Source of the DNA: Corydoras sp. C115
Taxonomy: Eukaryota; Chordata; Actinopteri; Siluriformes; Callichthyidae
Assembly (NCBI GenBank): GCA_019802505.1
Contig: JAFMOC010000103.1
Location: forward strand, 20,001 to 84,000
Reading direction: 5' to 3'
DNA: 64,000 nucleotides
Positions 33,186 to 45,698 of this stretch are shown one piece after another. The stretch's first letter is position 1. Each line of letters begins with the position of its first letter. The position numbers and the translations under genes are program-made. Below the pieces are notes generated by a model. It saw only the letters and a program-made list of their open reading frames with translations. It searched no databases and was not told the origin of the DNA.

Positions 33186-33293
33186 CTGATCTATATTTAA
33201 GAATATTTGGAACTATTATGGAAAGCCATCCATAATCTGTTTATTTTTTGTGTGTGTAGTGTTTTGGGTATCATATGAAAGAGTGAGCCTCTA
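33166..33293 (+). repeat. Local duplication, copy B
   Basis: See copy A at 32174-32297. Here the flank continues into unique sequence (ATTGATATGCAC), so this is probably the original arrangement. Confidence 0.88.
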
Positions 33294-35430
33294 ATTGATA
33301 TGCACTTCCACGAATCAATGAGCTGGATAACATATACATCCAACACAAGAGCAAATGTTCTCACTCTTGTGATGAACATATCCATCACTGAGCTCCTTTA
33401 AATCCCAGCACATTTACCCTAATCCACAGAAATGGCACGACCTGCTCGCATTCAAACCCAAACACATGCTCGTCTTTGTTCTTTCTGCCAAAGTCTATGC
33501 TAAATGTGAAAGTCAATACTAAAGAGATTATAATAAGACACTGGAACAGGGGATTACTCCAGTGAATTACCTGTTCGGTTTTCGAAAGAATTAAAAAAAC
33601 AAACTTAAGTTGATAATAAATAGTTCTATTACTTTAATTAAATCCAAATCATGCTATTGATTTAAAAGAAATGTGCGTGCTTCATGCTCTGTAGATGCTG
33701 ACGGGTAAAAAAAAAAAAAACCCGTCTGGTTACAAAATTCGTTTTTATACCAGCTGTTAATATTGTTTCCTAATTTCTTGTTAAAAAGATTAAAAGGTAA
33801 ATGGAATAGAATGTAGAATTGTGATGAGATGTGAAGACTACATTGCACTGTTTACTTATAGGGCATATATTTAGAAAACATATAATCTCTATATAAATGA
33901 AAACATCTAAGAAAAGTATGTATATATAGATATATATATTTTTATTCTAAAAGGCTTTGTGCTTTATTCGCCTAGATGTCATAAAATTAAAGCTTGCTAT
34001 TGTTATTATTCTTTATATATATATATATATATACACACACACTCAATTATTCACTTCAGTACTTACTGCACTTTATGTAAATAACATTATATATTGCACA
34101 TTTCATTGGCTCCGTACCCGTCATCTGCACAATGCCAAAGTTGAATCTAATCGAATCTATTATTATTATTAAAAATCCTCCTCCTAACACAATTAATGAA
34201 TTGCCCCTTGTATTTAAAGAACATAAAGAGCAAATAAGTTATTTTTCATTTCGTTCCTCCGTGAGACATTCGTGTGACTTCAGTTATGTTCAAGCAGTGT
34301 TATTGAATATGGATGGCACTGCTTTTGACCCTTCTCCCCTAGCGGGCAATCACAGGGCAGCATTAGGCCAACCAGAACTGCCTGCTTAAAATGAGCTCTG
34401 TCTCTATGGCAGTGAGAACATAAACAGCAGGTGTGTGCACACATACATGAATAATTGTACTTAGCTTTCTAATTGGATTTAATTGGATTTAAAACATGCA
34501 TGTGTTAATGACTTGGAATTGTGTCTATAGGTAAATATTGGAGTATTTTCATGTAAGCAATGGGCTTATATGGACAAACGTACATATTGTACTTTGTTTT
34601 TGTGTGTATAATGTATGTCTGATGTTGACTGTGTACATAGGGAAATGGTGAAACTACATTGTGCTGTGTGGGTGCTGGGGTATGTGTGGGGTATAAAAGC
34701 TCAGCACTGGCAGTGCCAGTGATATTCTGAAGGTCAGCAGCAGTAAACACCATCAACCTCAACCTTCTGCAATCTGCCCCCCCATCCGCTCATATTACAA
34801 CACTTAGCTTACAGTTCGCCCATTCGTGCTCAGTTTCAGATCTCACTATCGACACCTTCCCCCCCCCCACATTGAATCAATAGCTGTCAGAGGTTTTTAA
34901 CCCTTTAATAATCACGTCTTCAGTCAAGAGACCAGCATTTAGAATCCAATTAGCCAGAATTACAAAAGGTAGGCGTAATGGTCCGAGGCTTTTATTCAAT
35001 CATTTGCTAAACTGTTTATCTTAATTAGGGTCTTGAGGGTGCTCGATCTATAACCAGCGCTCATTGTGTGGAACCACCTTGGACAGGTCAGCAGTCTGTC
35101 ATTGGGACGACACACTGACAAACACATGTGCAGACTTTCAAACAGGCCAGTTATTATCTCCAGTTCAACTCCAGGACTGTGGAAGGAAACAAAATGACTA
35201 CAATACAGATTTAGGGAGAACATGCAAACAACACAGAAAGGTCGCTGGCTGCATTTGCTAGATTTCAAACCTTGGATTTTTTTGGTTTGCAGTGGCCGTT
35301 TTGCTACTCATTGAGCCACCTGTTTAGAACATAAATACACTTGTATACAAGGTTACGTCTTTTTCAAAAAAATTAATTACGAAATAAAGCAGTTAGTTAA
35401 CCATTTTCCTTTTTATTGTGCCTACAATTA
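33294..35430. other. pde4dip intron 4, 2.1 kb nearly free of SINEs
   Basis: No exon. 33990-34170 resembles a retroelement 3' end with short TA and ATT runs. 34190-34400 and 34640-34800 are complex; GTATAAAAGC at about 34691 looks like a TATA box, but no transcript evidence supports it. 35435-35500 has weak SINE-2 words. Confidence 0.4.
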
Positions 35431-35519
35431 TTCCACATCCTCTTGAGCAATGAGGGTTATGGACATTGCTCAAGATACCAACGTCACACCTACCACACCT
35501 CTAAATGTAAAATTCTACA

Positions 35520-35975
35520 TGCTATATGTACAGTATAACTTACCTCAGTTATTATTGTCTTTGCCATTGTATGTATGGTTCATTATATACTTTTAAATAA
35601 ATAAATCTGCCTTGACTTTAACGTAAATAAGTTTTCACATTGAGGGTCTATTTTAAAAAAACGTGCAATATCAATAAAACAAATTCTAATAAATGTAATA
35701 AATTCTAAAATCTAAAGATCTAATAAATATCAACAGCGTCTACAGAGTGTGTATATTTCTGCATGTAGGCTGTGTGCATAACTGTTGTATGTGTGCGTGA
35801 TAGAGCAGGTACACTGACAGCAGCTGTTCAGGTCCAGTACTCGGGCAGAGCCAGCACATAGCTCTCTGTGCTAAATATAACTTGTTTGACAGCAGTGAAA
35901 GATGCCCCGGCTTTCCGCTAACACCACTCTGCTTAATTACGAGCCTTAGATGAAAAGATCATACACGCATGTATG
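35520..35975. other. pde4dip intron 4, unique sequence
   Basis: 35780-35945 is complex and repeat-free, with no frame or splice sites. A candidate conserved non-coding segment. Confidence 0.35.

Positions 35976-35980
<5 letters not shown>

Positions 35981-36052
<72 letters not shown>
35981..36052. repeat. (CA)n microsatellite, duplication copy A
   Basis: About 36 CA units. The following 36053-36125 recur after the (CA)n at 36511-36572. Confidence 0.95.
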
Positions 36053-36054
<2 letters not shown>

Positions 36055-36149
36055 ATTTCAGTTCAAAACCAGCTTGTGGTTTTGAAAAAACACACACATG
36101 TTAGTGTGTTAACAGTTATTAGTAGTTATATATATATATATATATATAT

Positions 36150-36340
36150 TCATTCATTCATTATCTCCCGCTTTATCCTCTATTAGGGTCACGGGGGGGT
36201 TCCCCATGCCCATGCCCAAGCTCGGAGGAAACCCACGGGGACACGGGGAGAACATGGAAACTCCACCCAGATGGGGATTCGAACCGGGAATCCTAGCGCT
36301 GAGAGGCGAGTGGGTGCTAACCACTAAGCCACCGTGCCGC

Positions 36341-36342
<2 letters not shown>
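36150..36342 (-). mobile_element. SINE-1 copy with large internal deletion
   Basis: The tail side (GGGTCACGGGGGGGTTCCCC) joins directly to GGAGGAAACCC of the head side. Inserted in a TA tract. Confidence 0.85.
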
Positions 36343-36346
<4 letters not shown>

Positions 36347-36371
<25 letters not shown>

Positions 36372-36379
36372 CGAACCGG

Positions 36380-36458
<79 letters not shown>
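36347..36458. repeat. (TA)n tract with an embedded SINE word
   Basis: (TA)n interrupted at 36371-36383 by TCGAACCGGGAAT, identical to the SINE B-box region in minus orientation just upstream at about 36279. Confidence 0.93.
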
Positions 36459-36459
<1 letters not shown>

Positions 36460-36509
36460 CTGTGCACACAAACACAGGTTGTATATATTTAAGTGTGCAT
36501 AAGCAGATG

Positions 36510-36510
<1 letters not shown>

Positions 36511-36574
<64 letters not shown>

Positions 36575-36720
36575 AGTTCAGTTCAAAACCAGCTTGTGGT
36601 TTTGAAAAAACACACACATTAGTGTGTTAACAGTTATTAGTAGTTATATATATTATATATTTCTGTGCACACAAACGCAGGTTGTATATATTTAAGTGTG
36701 CATACACAGATTTTTTTCCC
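36511..36720. repeat. Tandem duplication copy B, starting with (CA)n
   Basis: (CA)n at 36511-36572, then CAGTTCAAAACCAGCTTGTG (also near 36059) and TTCTGTGCACACAAACGCAG (also near 36457). Confidence 0.9.
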
Positions 36721-36921
36721 TGAGGGGTTAATGTGTGTTAAACATTTTGATGTTTATGGCATTAGCATATAAAATCTTGTAAATATAGTTTTATTTATAC
36801 ATAGACATATGGACTGATATTTTTAAAAGTTTTAGACGTCTGTCTGTGACATTGCAGTTGTGTTAACTGTTAAGTGTTGGTGATTTATATAATATCATAT
36901 TTTATAAAATGGGTAATTCTG

Positions 36922-37232
36922 GTGGCGGCAAGTATGTTCTCCTCTCAGCACTTGGAATTTCCGGTTCGAATCCCAATCTGGGTGGAGTTTCCATGTTCCC
37001 ACCGTGTCCATGTGGGTTTCCTCCGGGTTCTCCGGTTTCCTCCCACAGTCCAAAAACATAGATCAAGGTCAATTGAATTCTCCAAATTGCCCCATATAGA
37101 GTGTGTTTGTGTGAGTGAGTGTGTTTGTGTGAGTATCTGCCCAGCGCCCGAAATTCAGTTCTCCCCTGGATGGGCATGGGGAACCCCACCGCGACCCTAA
37201 TAGAGGATAAAGTGGAAAATAATGGATGGGTA
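36922..37232 (+). mobile_element. SINE-1 copy, head truncated
   Basis: Starts at GGCGGCAAGTATGTTCTCC, with a deletion in the CA-rich middle. Confidence 0.85.
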
Positions 37233-37941
37233 GTTCCGGTCTTTAAATCGGATTGGCTGAGCCATTTTTCCAGCCGTGACATTATTGACAATAACACACA
37301 CCTCTGACCGCTTCACATTCGTATCAATGCGTGATATACAATACATTCTTTTTTCCCAGTGTTTTTTATAAAGTGCATTCTGTGATTTGGCCACTGGATG
37401 GCAGTATTTGATTGTTAGAGAAACCAGAAACCTTTTACTCTGGGTCAGTATTTGCTGTAAAAATATCTCAGAATCAAACATTGTTTTCTTTTATAATATA
37501 GTATGTTTGTAACCATTTTGTAAAAGCAATAAGTCACTGGAGGTTGTGTATTATTGTGAATATATCATGGGAAAGTGATGTAACACCTCTGTCCCGTGAT
37601 TTATTCACAATAACACGCGTCCTCTCATACTTTATTGCTTTGATATTACATAAATGAAGAACATTACAATACTTTAAACATCCAGATGATATTAAATACT
37701 CTGAAAAGCAATAATCTTAATGTATATCTAATAATCTTAAAACATTATTAAGAGCTAGATTAATGTGACTTTGTTGCTCTGTACATTTGTTCACCTGGTA
37801 ATGAACCCCGTCATCATACAGATTTTCGTGGTTTGACGTTTACTATTGTTTCCTTTTTATTGATTTTTTTGATACAGCGTTTAAACTGGATTTTTGTAAT
37901 GAATCCGATATAAAGGATGTTTTCTTGTATGTTGATTTCAG
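37233..37941. other. End of pde4dip intron 4, repeat-poor
   Basis: AT-rich, with no other exon. Ends in the acceptor TTGATTTCAG. Confidence 0.5.
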
Positions 37942-38018
37942 AACATCGAGTTGAAGGTGGAGGTGGAGAGCTTGAAGCAGGAGTTACAGGAGAAACAGCA
38001 GCTCCTCGACAAAGCTCT
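37942..38018 (+). CDS. pde4dip: pde4dip coding exon 5 (end of CM1, first coiled coil)
   Basis: Encodes NIELKVEVESLKQELQEKQQ then LLDKA plus two bases of Leu121. The ELKVEVESLK(R/Q)EL block is a family signature in both myomegalin and CDK5RAP2. Donor GTAAGT. Residues 96-121. Confidence 0.92.
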
Positions 38019-38172
38019 GTAAGTCTTTCATTAAAATACTCTTTTTATGTCTTTTTTGTGATTTGTGTTTGGGATAAAGAATATATTTGAGCTTTAAAAT
38101 GAATTTCTGTTTATTACCTCATCTTAGAGTACCTACATCTTATTGTTATATACATTAAATTAAAAGGATCCT

Positions 38173-38524
38173 GGCGGCACGGTGGCTTAGTGGTTTGCAC
38201 GTTCGCTTCTCAGCGCTAGGGATTCCCGGTTCGAATCCCCATCTGGGTGGAGTTTCCATGTTCTCCCCGTGTCTGCGTGGGTTTCCTCCGGGTTCTCCGG
38301 TTTCCTCCCACAGTCCAAAAACATGGATCAAGTCAATTGAATTCTCAAAATTGCCCCATATAGAGTGTGTCTGTGTGAGTGAGTGTGTGCCCAGCGATGG
38401 ATTGGCGCCCTCTCCTGGGTCTATCTGCCCAGCGCCTGAGACGTTCTCCCCTGGATGGGCATGTGGAACCCGCCCGCGACCCTAATAGAGGATAAAGCGG
38501 GAGATAATGAATGAATGAATGAAT
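38173..38524 (+). mobile_element. SINE-1 copy next to MITE-A copy 3
   Basis: AAAAGGAT at 38162-38169 and 38525-38532; the right one also serves as the left target duplication of the MITE. Confidence 0.9.
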
Positions 38525-38532
38525 AAAAGGAT

Positions 38533-38942
38533 TAGGGCTGTATTCAACTAAAGATTTTCATAGTCGAATCTGATTCGTCAGATTTTCCCTATAGTCGACT
38601 GATAGTCGAATTAGTTAAAATTTCACCACAAGATGGCGCTAAGGCCGTAGTTTTTAAAAAATATATATTTTTTATATATATTTTACTTGTTTTTCTAACA
38701 AAAGAAAACCTTTTTTTTGTTTTACTTTTTTCTTTTTTTTCTCTAGAAATTAGGATGATTTTATTTGACAAAAGGCTATATATATAACGAAAACAAAGAA
38801 ATTTCATGTAAAAACTAATGCTTAGCAGCAGCCATGGGCACTCCCATGTGGTCAAAATGGTACATTCGACTATGAGGTTCATAGTCGACTACGGTTCTCC
38901 GAATCGAATCGTCGAATCAGCGAATATTGCAGCTCACCCCTA
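38533..38942 (+). mobile_element. hAT-type MITE-A, copy 3
   Basis: Ends TAGGGCTG and CACCCCTA. Target duplications AAAAGGAT at 38525-38532 and AAAAGAAT at 38943-38950 (7 of 8 match). Same orientation as copy 1. Confidence 0.87.
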
Positions 38943-38965
38943 AAAAGAATCCTAATTATTCTCAA

Positions 38966-39156
38966 CATTTGGTCATTTTGCAGACACATTTATCCAAAGC
39001 AACTAACAAGTATTCCAACTTAATATTTTGGGTCAGAAAACAGGATTTCATAAAGCACCCTTTGAGGGTAAGGGATACACATCGGTAACTTCAGTGGCCC
39101 TGGAATATGAACCCAAAACCTTTAGATTCATCGCCCAACACCCTAACCACACCCAG
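38966..39156 (-). mobile_element. SINE-2 copy, diverged
   Basis: CATTTGGTCATTTTGCAGAC ... TTATCCAAAGCAAC ... ACCCTAACCAC. Confidence 0.7.
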
Positions 39157-39199
39157 TTTTTAGTTAATTAGTTTTTTTTACGCCAAAAAACATCAATTA

Positions 39200-39716
39200 A
39201 TAGTGGTTAGCATGTCTGCCTCCCAGCACAGAGCACCCAGGTTCGATTCCCGATCTGGGTGGGCTTCCTCCGGGTTCTCCGGTTTCCTTCCACAGATCAA
39301 AAACATGGATTCAAGGTGAATTGGATGCTCTTAATTGTCTTAAATTGTGTGTATGTGTGAGTAAATTGTATGTGTGGATGGGCGCTCTGTCCTGGGGGTA
39401 TCGGCCCAGCTCTTGGAACTGGTTGCACTGTTCCCTCCCATTACTTGAATGTTTATTGTCCTGTATATTGCTTTGTATTTATCGTAATTATTGTTTTGCA
39501 CAAACTATTGCACATGTGCACTTCATGTTGAGTTGTGTACTTGCTGTTCTGTGTAGCACCTTGTTCCCAGAGGTTCCTGTTTCAGTCCACTATATACTGT
39601 ACACAACTTAATACTGTTGGAATGACAAATAAAATGCTTGAATACTTGGATGGGGAACCCCTCGTGACCCTAATATTGGATTAAGCAGAGGATAATGAAT
39701 GAATGAATGAATGAAT
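39200..39716 (+). mobile_element. SINE-1 copy, old, interrupted
   Basis: Parts are about 39200-39425 and 39647-39716 (ending (GAAT)n); the inserted repeat lies between. Confidence 0.78.
39430..39646 (+). repeat. LINE-like 3' end inserted in a SINE-1
   Basis: CTGTATATTGCTTTGTATTT ... AATGACAAATAAAATGCTTG, the style of a fish non-LTR element 3' tail. The class is not certain. Confidence 0.5.
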
Positions 39717-40421
39717 ATTGGACAGGGAGCAAAAACATGAATGCAAATAGAGCCAGCGATCTCTCGTGCCTTAAGGCGGAACGTTACAGAAACTGTATTT
39801 ACGGACACGACAGCTCAAAGTCATCAGAAGCCGAAGTATGAAAGAGATCCAAGCCTTCTAAAGGCAAAAGTTCCAAAGCAGCAAATGCCCGAGCGCTGTC
39901 TGTCTCAGGATGCCATCTGCCAGTCTGTACATCTCAATATCTGTCCGTTTGTCAGTGTGTTTACCGATGAAGATTAAAGTGCTTTTCTGAGTTCCACAGT
40001 GCTGTTCTCCCACAAAAGGTTAAATGTGGCATCTGTCTACTTCAGTGCCTTACGAGCTTTTATTAAGATGGAGACAATTTTCATAATAGTCACTTAGCCT
40101 ACAACTTTTTTTATTTCTTCCAAACGCGTTTAATAAGTGACATTTATTAATTCTCCGTTCCTGCTGTTAGGTTGCCCTCGGAGCAGTTCACCAGACACCG
40201 CTAAGACTAAATTTGTTTTATGTGTGCTTATGGATACTGAGAGCGATACAGACGCTCCAGACAGGCAGGCTGTTTGTCTCCGTCTGAGGAACTTATGAGG
40301 GTTGCAAAGCTCGTTAACGCTGCATAAATACTTTCCTGATCAATAATGATTAGTCTAATCTCATGCCAGACACACACTGACTCAAATTACAGTCAGCAGC
40401 TGGGGCATGGAACATGGATAC

Positions 40422-40461
<40 letters not shown>

Positions 40462-41160
40462 TAAGACACACAAAGACACTGTTTTCATTATACTCACATG
40501 GCAGCCACTTATGCTTTAGGGATGTATTGTGAAAGCTAAACTTAACCAATAAAAGGTTAAATATGAGTTGAATAATAATGTGATGCCATTATTATGCTGT
40601 CATTCTGTTATTTTATACGTACACTTGCCTGCCACCGTATTAGGTATGTCTCTGTGTGGACCTCACGAGCGTAGTCCACCTGTTTCTCCACATACTTTGT
40701 GTAAAATCGTTTGGTATGTGGCACAGCGGGGCTTATTTGGGTGATTAATGACTGACAGCATTGCAATGAGACTATTGTGGTGATGGTGGAAAGTAAACCA
40801 GCCACGGCAGTGCTGCTGGAGTTTATAAACACTGTGTCCACTCACTGTGCACTCTTTTGAGACACCTCTACCTTACTGCTCTACCTTGTAGATGTCGAAT
40901 GAGAGACAGCTTATTTGTCTTCGTCTTCTCTAATCTTTCATCAGCACTTACAGACTACATGATGCTGAAGGTTGGACATGTGATGGATCTTAATTAACTA
41001 TTACAATATTTGGTGGCAAATGGCATTTTATTCTAATGTTTTTCTTTGTAGAATTAATTACGTGGAATAGTTTGTTAGACAAACACTTGTCCTTTGTGGC
41101 TTTATTTGAGCTGTTTTGACCCTGATGGCCTTCCATAAGCAGGTTGTCACTTAGTTAAAG
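39717..41160. other. pde4dip intron 5, 1.4 kb nearly free of SINEs
   Basis: (CA)n at about 40429-40458. 40060-40400 is complex, unique sequence. No exon with valid borders and family match was found. Confidence 0.4.
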
Positions 41161-41164
41161 TGTG

Positions 41165-41776
41165 TGTGTGTTGGGGGGGGGGGTAAATATTTCAGGAGCT
41201 GACACACAGATACACCCTTATACATATACATATAGGGGCAATATAGAGTGTTTAATTCACCTTTACTTTATGTCTTTGGACTGTCGGAGGAAACCAGAGA
41301 ACCTGTAGAAAGCCCACGCAGACACAGGGAGGACATGGAAACTCGGGATTTGAACCTGGGTCCCGAGTGCCGAGAGATTCATTCATTCATTCATTATCTC
41401 CCGCTTTATCCTCTATTAGGGTTGCGGTGGGGTTCCCCATGCCCATCCAGGGGAGAACGTCTCGGGCGCTGGGCAGATAGACCCAGGACAGGGCGCCAAT
41501 CTATCGCTGGGCACACACTCACTCACACAGACACACTCTATATGGGGCAATTTTGAGAATTCAATTGACTTGATCCATGTTTTTGGACTGTGGGAGGAAA
41601 CCGGAGAACCCGGAGGAAACCCACGCGCACACGGGGAGAACATGGAAACTCCACCCAGATGGGGATTCGAACCGGGAATCCCTAGCGCTGAGAGGAGAAC
41701 ATGCTAACCACTAAGCCACCGTGCCGCCGTGCCGAGAGATGAACCTGCTAATTACTAAGCCATGATGCCGCCACAT
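41165..41776 (-). mobile_element. SINE-1 copy, old, interrupted by a younger copy
   Basis: Parts are 41165-41378 and 41729-41776. Poly-G at 41174-41182. Confidence 0.8.
41379..41728 (-). mobile_element. SINE-1 copy nested in an older SINE-1
   Basis: Target duplication GTGCCGAGAGAT at 41367-41378 and 41729-41740. Confidence 0.92.
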
Positions 41777-41779
41777 ATA

Positions 41780-43020
41780 AGCCTAAGTTAAAGGTTTATA
41801 AAAAACATCTAGCACACTCGCAACGTTAAAACATACACTGCAATTTATCTTTTTATTTTTATTATTTAACGTTTTTCAAACAACTCTCCGAGTGTGCGTG
41901 CTGCAAATTGAGTCTATGCAAAATACATGTTTCACACGTGTAATTAATGCTAGGGCTTTACTAATTTATTATACTATTTAATTCAAAGATGGACATAGTC
42001 CACGGCTAAATGTGGAAGTCCTGTGAAACTCAAAGGAGGCTTTCAGAAAGCCACTAAGTTTTGTATTTGAACAAAAGCAGGTTTATTAGTGTGAGCATAA
42101 AAAAAAAAACGGCAGAACGCGTTGTGTTCATTTCTCACCTGAGCTTTGTTCTCATTCGGGGCTTTTTTTTTTTCCGTGCTGCAGCACCTGATAGATATGA
42201 GGTTTAATGATCTTGATATTGCCATGGCAACTTGGGTACCTCTTGCAGATTAAAAGGGGACCCTTGCGACAACCTGAACCATAATTAACAACCATTTCCC
42301 TTAATAACAAATGATATATCTCATTAAAATTGATAAATAGATAATTGGAGAGGGAGACAGAGTGAAAGAACAAAAAGGGCGCAGTGAAAAAAGGAAAAGC
42401 TTGAAAGGCTCATGTGAAAATTGTACACAAAAGACGAAGACATTTGGAGTAAATGGGGGAAAATGACAATAAAGGGCAATGTTTACAAGAAAGAGACAGT
42501 TTTATCTGTACATATACAAATGTAATATGATAAATGAGCAGTGTCAGAAGTTAAAATGCATAATATGGGGGAATAACTAAAATTAAGACAAGGTAAGGCA
42601 TGTTTATTTATCATTACAAATACACTGCGTACATAGAACAAAACATTTTGACAGAAAGGTCATTCAGTTGTACATAAAAATAATAATAAGGAATTTTAAT
42701 TTCCTATTTAATTATTAGTACTATTTCATGTACACCTAAATCAGTTGTGAAATTATATCTATCTATATATCTCTGGGTACAGTCCATATTAATTTTGCCA
42801 CTGCCACCTTAGTTATTATTTTTTATTTTGTATTTAAATTGCTGATAATACTTTAAATTCAATTATATAGCACTTTATTCTACTGTTTTTCAAAACATGC
42901 TTTATGATAAATTTGTTAGTACTTTTATCCTTTATTCTTTAGTATTTATTCTTTTTGTGTACTATAACACTGTGTCTATGAATACTGCAAATTCCCCCCA
43001 GGGATTGATAAAGATTGATA
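41780..43020. other. pde4dip intron 5, repeat-poor
   Basis: 42000-42420 is the most complex stretch (ATTAACAACCATTTCCC, CCATGGCAACTTGGG words). 42890-43020 reads like a LINE 3' region. No exon. Confidence 0.35.
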
Positions 43021-43029
43021 TTCTGATTA

Positions 43030-43030
<1 letters not shown>

Positions 43031-43067
<37 letters not shown>

Positions 43068-43215
43068 GCATTATTATTAGCATTATTATTAGCATTAGCA
43101 TTATTCATATTACTACTACTATTTATTATTGTTAGTTACTGCTATTATTACTATAGTTAATATGTTATTATTATTCTTATTCTTCTTCTTCTTATTATTA
43201 TTATTATCAATACTG
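43031..43215. repeat. (ATT)n-rich region
   Basis: ATT runs with AGC, ACT and CTT variants. Confidence 0.93.
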
Positions 43216-43450
43216 TTACTTCTTGATTCGCATTTGCACTGCCCTTCATTGTCACTACAAAATCATATTTAAACTTTTTGACTGTAAATTCCACTACATC
43301 ACACACTGCATTTCACTTTCTTGTTTTTTATGTTTAAATGTCATAAATGTCTGTAACCGCGGGAAAGTGAGGAACATAATTTCGATTACTTTGTATGTAG
43401 GGTACATGTGAAGAAATGGACAATAAAGCCTACTTTGATTTTGACTTTGA
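43216..43450 (+). repeat. LINE-like 3' end, copy 1
   Basis: CATTGTCACTACAAAATCAT ... GAGGAACATAATTTCGATTA ... GACAATAAAGCCTACTTTGA. A close relative lies inverted at 53523-53755. Both are preceded, in element orientation, by ATT repeats. Confidence 0.65.
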
Positions 43451-43530
43451 CATAATCAATACTAAAAAAAATTAAAGAGTAATGATACTCTATTACATAA
43501 CATATACATTACATCTGATCAACAATTACA

Positions 43531-43765
43531 TTACATTACATTACATTTGGTCATTTAGCAGATGCTTTTATCCAAAGCGACTTGCAAGTATCCTAATTTG
43601 GTTGGGGTCAGAACACAGGGTTGGTACAGCATTCCTGGAGCAATGAGGGTTAAGGGTCTTGGTCAAGGACCCACATTGGTAACTTCAGTGGACCTGGGAT
43701 TTGAACCCCCAACCTTCAGATTGACAGTCCAACAGCAGAACCACTGAGCCTCCGCACCCCTGACA
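43531..43765 (-). mobile_element. SINE-2 copy, well preserved
   Basis: TTACATTTGGTCATTTAGCA, ATCCAAAGCGACTTGCAAG, GGGATTTGAACCCCC. Confidence 0.8.
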
Positions 43766-44624
43766 TAAACTAATAATAAATACCATTTTTATAATAAAGA
43801 AAATGAAATCAATCCTTTGCAGTGGGTGAAAACACTTATCTCAGCCGTCCCAAAATACCAGCGTTAGTCATGTCTAAAATGATTCTGTACATAGACTCTG
43901 TACGAGGATTATATTAACCATTAAACACATGCCTTAGGTCACTAGCCTGTGACTTCATCCTCTTTCTCTCTTACCGTCTGGATTCCTGCTGTTCAATATT
44001 CCCCAAATGGCAAGATTTAAATTGTGAACCAATTTTACCTCTGTAGAGAATTATGGATGCACCTATTTGCTATCTGCACAGATTCGGGGGAAAAAAAAAC
44101 ATATGGTAAAATGCTTAATGTAAGATTTTACTTGTTAGGTGCCCATTATCCCAATTTAAATCCAGAACACTTATATACTTAGTCACAGACACTGTGGCGT
44201 GAGCCATTCTGGGATTCCCGTCCCAGCAAAATACAGGCCCATCTGTTTACAGGCCTGCGTGCAGCAGTCACTGCTATTATAAGACTACGCGTTGACATGC
44301 TTTAACATGGATGACTGCAAATTTACATCTCTAAAAAGGAGTTGCTAGGGTAAAACGAGAGATCTGACCTGATCTATATGAAAAGCAAGCCTTTCCCTTT
44401 TTGTATGAGAACTTACAGAAGCCTGTAATAGGCTTACAGCGCCGGCACCAGTGTGTCACCCCTCCCTCCCTCCCTCCCTCCCTCCCTGACAGCTCACTAC
44501 TGCTTTCCGTATGTCAAGTCTATGGCTGCCAAACATTTGAAATATGGGGTTTGCAATTTTTTTTTATTTTGTCTTATTTTATACTTGTTTATACAAGTGT
44601 GCATATGTTTTTTTTTCTCCCATA
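43766..44624. other. pde4dip intron 5, repeat-poor
   Basis: Short (CCCT)n at 44460-44485. No exon. Confidence 0.4.
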
Positions 44625-44636
44625 TATCTTGGTATT

Positions 44637-44986
44637 CATTCATTCATTCATTATCTCCCGCTTTATCCTCTATTAGGGTCGCGGTGGGGTTCCCCATGCC
44701 CATCCAGGGGAGAACGTTTCGGGCGCTGGGCAGATACACCCAGGACAGGGCGCCAATCCATTGCTGGACACACACTCACTCACACAGACACACTCTATAT
44801 GGGGCAATTTGGAGAATTCAATTGACTTGATCCATATTTTTGGACTGTGGAAGGAAACCGGAGAACCCGGAGGAAACCCACGCAGACACGGGGAGAACAT
44901 GGAAACTCCACCCAGATGGGGATTCGAACCGGGAATCCCTAGGGCTGAGAGGAGAACGTGCTAACCACTAAGCCACCGTGCCGCCC
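44637..44986 (-). mobile_element. SINE-1 copy
   Basis: Target duplication TATCTTGGTATT at 44625-44636 and 44987-44998. Confidence 0.92.
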
Positions 44987-45011
44987 TATCTTGGTATTAA
45001 TTAATTCATTG

Positions 45012-45270
45012 AATGCAGACACACCCAGGACAGGGCACCAATCTATCTCTGGGCACGCTCACACAGACACACGGACACACACAAACAGACACTATATGGG
45101 GCATTCACTTTTCGTTGAATCCATGTTTTTGGACTGTGGGGGGAAACCAGAGAACCCGGAGGAAACCCTGTGCACCCCATGCGCGAAAAACATGGAAACT
45201 CAAACCCAGATTGGGATTCGATCCTGGAATTCCCAGTGCTGAGAGGCGAACGTGTGAACCACTAAGCCTT
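45012..45270 (-). mobile_element. SINE-1 copy, old, tail side missing
   Basis: From CAGACACACCCAGGACAGGG to the head remnant AACCACTAAGCC. Confidence 0.78.
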
Positions 45271-45314
45271 ACAGCAAGTAGTTGAAAATAATTTTTACAT
45301 CCCATCTCATCTCA

Positions 45315-45445
45315 TTCCCCATGCCCATCCAGGGGAGTATGTTCCAGGTGCTGAGTAGATACACTTAGAACAGACGCCACTCTATCGCACACACACACAC
45401 ACACACACACACTGTAAAGGGGCAATTTAGAGCATCCAATTGCCA
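45315..45445 (-). mobile_element. SINE-1 fragment, tail half
   Basis: CCCCATGCCCATCCAGGGGA to GGGGCAATTTAGAGCAT, with (CA)n at 45389-45412. Confidence 0.78.
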
Positions 45446-45698
45446 AAACATGCAATTTTTTTTTTACATTTTTATAAATTATACATTTAATCCATACAAA
45501 AAGTCTTAAAAAGGTAATCACAGCTCTGTAGCAATTTTACGTTGCACATGTCAGAGAGGTGCGATCATCCTGCCACTCTATATTTGGTGCTATTATATAC
45601 GAGACGGACAGAATATTTGTCTCGACACAGTTATAGCTATGTGTTTACTTATGGGTGACTGTTGTTCTACATATTTAGCCTCGATATTTATATTTTAG

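Noticed and set aside
34691..34700. TATA-like GTATAAAAGC as a promoter
   Set aside because: No exon, CpG island or start codon with a family match follows it. A TATA-like word is expected by chance in AT-rich sequence.
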